This document shows positions 59,831 to 64,000 of a stretch of 64,000 bases of DNA, one piece after another. The notes below the pieces were generated by a model, which saw only the letters and a list, made by a program, of their open reading frames with translations, was not told the DNA's origin and made no database searches. How positions within the stretch are numbered: position 1 is the stretch's first letter; every line of letters starts with the position of its first letter. This stretch comes from JAAZBA01 sp964461815 (GTDB taxonomy: Bacteria > Bacillota > Clostridia > Oscillospirales > QAMX01): the NCBI GenBank assembly GCA_964461815.1, contig CAYWVF010000003.1, positions 62,001 to 126,000 on the forward strand, given 5' to 3'. The position numbers and the translations under genes are program-made.

Positions 59831-61788
59831 TGAAGAATACAGATTTTTTGCCTGTGTCGATCGAAGACATGAAAGAGCGCGGTTGGGAGTATTATGATTT
59901 TTTGCTGATAACAGGTGACTCCTACGTGGATCATCCATCCTTTGGAGCGGCAGTAATAGGCAGAGTACTTGAAAAAGAAGGATATAGAGTAGCTGTAATG
60001 GCACAGCCCGACTATAAAAATGAGGACGCTTTTAAAGCATTGGGGCGTCCTCGTCTTGCTGCACTTATTACCGGCGGCAATATAGATTCTATGGTCGCAA
60101 ACTATACAGTATCCAAAAAGAGAAGAATGAATGATGCATATACTGCCGGAGGTAAGAATATAAAACGCCCTGACAGAGCTGCAACAGTATATTCTCTTTG
60201 CATCAGAAAGGTATATAATGATCTTCCTATTATTCTTGGCGGCATAGAAGCATCGCTTCGCAGATTTGCACATTACGACTATTGGGATGACAGAGTATAT
60301 CCATCTATACTTGTTTCGTCAAAGGCTGACATCGTAGTATATGGAATGGGCGAGTATCCGATCTGCGAGATAGCAAGAAGGCTTGATTACGGAATGCCGA
60401 TCAATGATGTACGCGGAACATGTATTATGATAAATGATCCGTCGGAGTGTGCATACCCATCATTGCAGTGTGCTCCATATGAAAAGCTCTGTACAGACAA
60501 ACGAGCCTATGCAGAGTCTACAAAAATGCAGTATAAAGAGCAGGATCCGGTGACAGGAAGGGCCATATTGCAGCGCCATGGGGAGAAATATTTACTTCAG
60601 AATCCTCCGGCACCACCTATTTCGACTCCGGACTTTGATGCTGTAGCCGAACTTCCATATGCAAATGCATATCATCCGATGTACGAGCCGATGGGTGGTG
60701 TTGCAGCTATAAATGAGGTGGAGTTTTCGATAATACACAATAGAGGCTGCTTTGGTGCATGTAATTTTTGTTCACTTGCTTTTCATCAAGGAAAGGTCAT
60801 CTCTGTCAGAAGCCATGAATCTGTTATTGCAGAGGCAAAAAAGCTTACACAGAAGAAAAACTTCAAAGGATATATTCATGATGTAGGAGGACCAACGGCA
60901 AATTTCAGACATGTTTCCTGTAAAAAGCAACTTAAATCGGGTATGTGTCGAAACAGAAACTGTTTGTTCCCAACTCCATGTCCTAATATGGATGCATCAC
61001 AGAGTGATTATGCTGATTTACTTGAGGAGCTTAGAGGTATTCCCGGAATAAAAAAAGTGTTTGTACGATCCGGCATACGCTTTGACTATCTTATGTGTGA
61101 TAAGTCCGACAGACTGTTTGCGAACCTGGTAAAGCACCATGTGAGTGGACAGCTAAAGGTAGCTCCCGAGCATTGCAGCAAAGACGTACTATATTATATG
61201 GGAAAACCGGAAATAGAAACGTATAATAAATTTACGGAACGCTTTAAAGAATACAACAAACGCTTTGGACTAGAACAGTACCTTGTCCCGTATCTTATGA
61301 GCTCACATCCGGGCAGCACGATGAAAAATGCTGTGGAGCTTGCCGAGTATCTGAATAAATCAGGACATATGCCTGAACAGGTTCAGGACTTTTATCCTAC
61401 GCCAGGAACGCTTTCGACGTGTATGTATTATACAGGGATAGATCCGCGAACAATGAAAGAAGTATATGTTCCAAAGGATCCTCATGAAAAAGCCATGCAG
61501 CGTGCTTTGATGCAGTGGCGAAAGCCTGAGAATCGAGCGCTTGTGCTTGAAGCATTAAGGATCGCAGGCAGAACAGATTTGATCGGATTTGAAAAAGGCT
61601 GCCTCATCAGACCTTATATCAAGAAAAAGTCCGATGAGACAGCGAAAGTGCAAAAACAAAATACTATACCAAATAACGCTAAAAAAGCAGAGACTACTTC
61701 GAAGCCTTCCGGAAGATCAGCGAAACCCAGTCATGGCTCTCGTGAGTCGAGACCAACTCAAAACCGCAGTCGCAAAGGGAAGAGATAA
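59827..61788 (+). CDS. YgiQ/UPF0313 radical SAM protein
   Basis: 653 residues. N-terminal UPF0313 domain (1-290: DSYVDHPSFGAAVIGRVLE, LRRFAHYDYWDD), then radical SAM with 4Fe-4S motif GCFGACNFC (C-x3-C-x2-C, about residue 308), a C-rich SGMCRNRNCLFPTPCPN segment and EQVQDFYPTPGTL. The C-terminal 40 residues are basic, low complexity. Function is unsettled for the family. Its end overlaps the convergent prmA by 95 bp. ATGA coupling to the flavin reductase. Confidence 0.9.
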   Translation: MMKNTDFLPVSIEDMKERGWEYYDFLLITGDSYVDHPSFGAAVIGRVLEKEGYRVAVMAQPDYKNEDAFKALGRPRLAALITGGNIDSMVANYTVSKKRRMNDAYTAGGKNIKRPDRAATVYSLCIRKVYNDLPIILGGIEASLRRFAHYDYWDDRVYPSILVSSKADIVVYGMGEYPICEIARRLDYGMPINDVRGTCIMINDPSECAYPSLQCAPYEKLCTDKRAYAESTKMQYKEQDPVTGRAILQRHGEKYLLQNPPAPPISTPDFDAVAELPYANAYHPMYEPMGGVAAINEVEFSIIHNRGCFGACNFCSLAFHQGKVISVRSHESVIAEAKKLTQKKNFKGYIHDVGGPTANFRHVSCKKQLKSGMCRNRNCLFPTPCPNMDASQSDYADLLEELRGIPGIKKVFVRSGIRFDYLMCDKSDRLFANLVKHHVSGQLKVAPEHCSKDVLYYMGKPEIETYNKFTERFKEYNKRFGLEQYLVPYLMSSHPGSTMKNAVELAEYLNKSGHMPEQVQDFYPTPGTLSTCMYYTGIDPRTMKEVYVPKDPHEKAMQRALMQWRKPENRALVLEALRIAGRTDLIGFEKGCLIRPYIKKKSDETAKVQKQNTIPNNAKKAETTSKPSGRSAKPSHGSRESRPTQNRSRKGKR

Positions 61789-62674
61789 CATCTTCCTTAC
61801 GTGAGCTTATGATACCCGATGTTATAAGAGTACCGTTATCGTCTAGGCTGTCCATAAAGAAGTCGGACATGGCTCTTATAATATCGGCTACAATATTGGC
61901 AACGATGACGTTATAGCGTGTCTCCTTAAGCCTATGCTCAAGCGCTGTATCTGAAAGAATATTTCCGCAAAATGCGTCGTATCTGTCAGGTGCAAAACCG
62001 TTTCCGCTGATGTTTTCACGAGCAATACGAACTGAGTTTTCATCAATATCTACGGCTGTTATGTGCTTTGCTCCGAGATACAGAGCCGCAGTGGAGAGGA
62101 TACCGCTACCGCATCCCATATCAAGAACTTCGTTGGTTTCATTTGAAACATACTTTTCCAGTGAGATCATGCAAAGCTGAGTTGTGTCATGACTTCCCGT
62201 GCCGAATGATGTTGATGGGTCGATCTCGATAATATGTCTGTTGGTTTTATTGTCATAATTTTCCCATGATGGCTTGACCACGAATTTTTCGCCTACTTCG
62301 AAAGGTTTAAAGTATTGCTTCCAATTGTTAGCCCAGTCTTCTTCATGAACATTTGCAAGCTCTATTTCCAGTCTACCGTATTTGTTCTCGGTATCAAAGG
62401 CATGAAGATTTGCAAGCTGTGAGCGAATATTGGCAAGCGTTTCGGCACCTTGATTGTTATCTGCAATATATATCGTGATGTTTGTTTCGACATTTTTTAG
62501 CTTCATGAGGTCTTCGTCTACATAATCCCAATAGATCGTAGTATCATTTAGAAAATTTTCAAAATCTGCACTGTCTTCAATAACGAATCCTGTGATCCCG
62601 GCATCCATTAGTCTCGAGGTAACAGGGTCGATACCCTCCGTAGTCGTATATATTTTTGCTTCAATAAAATCCAT
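61694..62674 (-). CDS. prmA: Ribosomal protein L11 methyltransferase
   Basis: SAM-dependent methyltransferase of 326 residues. N-terminal L11-binding domain, then VLDMGCGSGILSTAALYLGA (SAM motif I), AVDIDENSVRIARENI and VIVANIVADIIRAMS. GGAGGAA precedes the ATG. The final 30 codons overlap the end of ygiQ; the C-terminus ends VSLIFRKASK as in other PrmA proteins, so the overlap looks real. Confidence 0.94.
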   Translation of the reverse strand: MDFIEAKIYTTTEGIDPVTSRLMDAGITGFVIEDSADFENFLNDTTIYWDYVDEDLMKLKNVETNITIYIADNNQGAETLANIRSQLANLHAFDTENKYGRLEIELANVHEEDWANNWKQYFKPFEVGEKFVVKPSWENYDNKTNRHIIEIDPSTSFGTGSHDTTQLCMISLEKYVSNETNEVLDMGCGSGILSTAALYLGAKHITAVDIDENSVRIARENISGNGFAPDRYDAFCGNILSDTALEHRLKETRYNVIVANIVADIIRAMSDFFMDSLDDNGTLITSGIISSRKEDVISSLCDCGFELVSTHESHDWVSLIFRKASK

Positions 62675-62703
62675 ATGTATTCCTCCGATTATATGTTACT
62701 AAT

Positions 62704-62732
62704 ATTATACTCTATTTTTCAAGCAATATCAA
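62704..62732 (-). promoter_or_regulatory. Promoter of prmA
   Basis: On the minus strand, TTGATA (62727-62732), 17-nt spacer, TATAAT (62704-62709). Confidence 0.75.
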
Positions 62733-62752
62733 TCAATATGTTATTTTAAGTA

Positions 62753-62781
62753 TAGACAAAATCACTTATATTTGTTATAAT
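62753..62781 (+). promoter_or_regulatory. Promoter of rsmE with near-leaderless transcript
   Basis: TAGACA (62753-62758), 17-nt spacer, TATAAT (62776-62781). Transcription should begin at about 62788, only about 10 nt before the ATG at 62798. Confidence 0.75.
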
Positions 62782-62797
62782 AATCTAAGTGAGGGTG

Positions 62798-63532
62798 ATG
62801 CTTCTGAAATTCTTTGTAAATCAAAGCGATATAGCTGAAAATTCTATCATCTTAACCGGCGATGACTACACACATATCTCCAGAACATTACGTATGAGAC
62901 GGGGAGAAAAGCTTATTATATGCGATTCTAAATGTATGGATTATTACTGTGTCATATCTGATATAGATTCATCAAAGGTCGTTGCAGATATTGAGCGATC
63001 GGAGCTTTCACAAAGCGAACCGTCTGTAAGATTTACCGTATTTGCCGCATTCCCGAAAGGTGATAAAGCCGAAACGATTGTTCAAAAATGCGTAGAGCTT
63101 GGTGTATCTAATATTGTATTCTTTTTATCCGAAAGGTGTATATCAAGACCTGATGCTAAATCGGCGAGGTCTAAGATAGACAGATTGCAGCGTGTAGCTC
63201 TTGAAGCAGCGAAGCAGTCGGAAAGAGGGATCATCCCACAGGTTGAAGGTATTATTTCGTATGATGATATGCTGAGATCAGCATCGACATACGATTTGTC
63301 GCTGTTCTTTTATGAACGCGGTGGTGAAAATTTGAAAAGTTTGACGAGAAATAAGACGTTTGATAATATATGTGTTATAACAGGGCCTGAAGGTGGATTT
63401 GAGCAAGTAGAAGTAGAAAAAGCCAAATCGGAAAATATACAAATTGCATCGCTTGGAAAGCGAATATTGCGCTGCGAAACAGCACCTTTATGTGCAATAT
63501 CGGCGCTTATGTTTGCTACAGATAATTTATAA
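62798..63532 (+). CDS. rsmE: 16S rRNA (uracil-1498-N3)-methyltransferase
   Basis: About 244 residues, SPOUT fold. N-terminal PUA-like HISRTLRMRRGEKLIICD, then knot motifs CVITGPEGGFEQVEVEKA and IASLGKRILRCETAPLCAISAL. Starts: ATG 62798 (with GAGGG only 2 nt away) or GTG 62789, which would coincide with the predicted transcription start. prmA and rsmE are commonly neighbours; here they are divergent. Confidence 0.93.
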   Translation: MLLKFFVNQSDIAENSIILTGDDYTHISRTLRMRRGEKLIICDSKCMDYYCVISDIDSSKVVADIERSELSQSEPSVRFTVFAAFPKGDKAETIVQKCVELGVSNIVFFLSERCISRPDAKSARSKIDRLQRVALEAAKQSERGIIPQVEGIISYDDMLRSASTYDLSLFFYERGGENLKSLTRNKTFDNICVITGPEGGFEQVEVEKAKSENIQIASLGKRILRCETAPLCAISALMFATDNL

Positions 63533-63570
63533 AATTTAAAGCCGTGTATTTCGGCAGAATGGGTGTTATT

Positions 63571-64000
63571 ATGAGAATATTGGCAATAGGTTGTCATCCC
63601 GACGATCTGGAGATCGGCTGCGGCGGAACTATAGCTAAGTACGCCAAGCTGGGTCATACAGTAATTATGGCTCATGCAGCAAACGGTAATATGGGACATG
63701 TTATTATTCCACCGGAAGAGCTTGGACCGATGCGTACAAAGGAAGCAGAAAATGCAGGTAAAATTTTGGGCGCAGAAGAAGTTATCAATATTGATGTAGG
63801 CGATCTTATGGTTACATCTTATGATGAGGATATTGCACGCCGTATCTGTGAAGTTATACGTTATGCACGTCCGGATGCTATCATTACTCCGTCTACAAAT
63901 GACTATATGCGTGATCACAATGAAACTGCAAAAGCTGTTTTCAACGCTTCTTTCTCTGCTTCGATCCCTCACTATGTTACAAAGAGCGAAGCATTCCCGG
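63571..64000 (+). CDS. PIG-L family deacetylase, N-terminal part (runs off the window)
   Basis: Open frame from ATG 63571 to the window end (143 codons). Begins MRILAIGCHPDDLEIGCGG, the zinc-binding HPDDLE motif of LmbE/PIG-L (BshB-like) deacetylases; the second motif is TNDYMRDHNETAKAV. It removes acetyl groups from GlcNAc-type substrates. No membrane segment in the visible part. Starts 38 nt after rsmE, so possibly cotranscribed. The ribosome site is weak. Confidence 0.88.
   Translation, partial: MRILAIGCHPDDLEIGCGGTIAKYAKLGHTVIMAHAANGNMGHVIIPPEELGPMRTKEAENAGKILGAEEVINIDVGDLMVTSYDEDIARRICEVIRYARPDAIITPSTNDYMRDHNETAKAVFNASFSASIPHYVTKSEAFP

Noticed and set aside
1..64000. CRISPR arrays, insertion sequences, prophage, tRNA or rRNA genes
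   Set aside because: Reading both strands, I saw no regularly spaced repeats, transposase or phage proteins, and no cloverleaf-type sequence with a CCA end. A tRNAscan/CRISPR search was not possible here.

Overview
The window looks like chromosome of an anaerobic, endospore-lineage Clostridia, most likely an Oscillospiraceae/Ruminococcaceae-type gut or rumen bacterium. Evidence is the intact spoIIAA-spoIIAB-sigF operon, Clostridia-style regulators (T-box, lysine riboswitch), a diaminopimelate dehydrogenase lysine pathway, strong AGGAGG ribosome sites and moderately AT-rich DNA. Almost all of it is core or housekeeping sequence. I saw no insertion sequence, prophage, CRISPR array, tRNA or rRNA. 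It opens inside an ECF sigma factor gene and closes inside a PIG-L deacetylase gene.

Layout. 1-5.7 kb: ECF sigma/dusB, ddh, yihY, and a two-gene cell-surface operon (WG-repeat protein, CAP protein). 5.7-10.6 kb (minus): a four-gene sugar-acid operon kdgK-gnd-larA homologue-nagB with a consensus promoter and a palindromic operator-like site. 10.7-17.5 kb: purC, gdhA (unusual leader), a MATE transporter, DUF2752 and a GH3 glycosidase. 17.6-23 kb: an unassigned structured RNA, then an ABC/DUF1854/ABC operon whose two exporter subunits carry extra N-terminal domains with zinc ribbons. 23-30 kb: a sugar isomerase-like TIM barrel, single-chain purL, and an OmpR/PhoB-type two-component system. 30.1-34 kb: a lysine riboswitch followed by dapA-dapB-double ACT protein-asd. 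34-38.4 kb: T-box-valS-folC. 38.5-42.3 kb: orphan parA, ilvA, a stand-alone Smr domain and a CofE-like ligase. 42.5-46.5 kb: the sigF operon, a GNAT, and rpsB-tsf behind a structured leader. 46.6-48.1 kb: a yybP-ykoY-type (Mn2+) riboswitch in front of an orphan OadB-like Na+ pump subunit plus a 46-residue OadG-like protein. 48.2-56.6 kb: a DivIVA-like protein, DUF4364, an AI-2E family protein, pheB-like ACT, hom, glyA, ridA, nagA and uppP. 56.6-64 kb: ftsK/spoIIIE, a flavin reductase, ygiQ, prmA, rsmE and PIG-L.

How the genes work together. Aspartate-family amino acid synthesis is spread over several units: asd, dapA and dapB behind the lysine riboswitch, ddh as the one-step route to meso-diaminopimelate, hom next to an ACT regulator, then ilvA and glyA downstream of threonine. 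The kdgK-gnd-larA-nagB operon suggests sugar-acid and amino-sugar catabolism, with nagA located elsewhere in the window.

The most novel-looking items are the Mn-riboswitch-controlled orphan OadB/OadG pair, the zinc-ribbon ABC exporter with DUF1854, the structured RNA at about 17.6 kb, the larA-gnd-kdgK operon, and three genes (gdhA, the first ABC gene, folC) where a strong Shine-Dalgarno is separated from the start by a perfect hairpin and a short upstream ORF.
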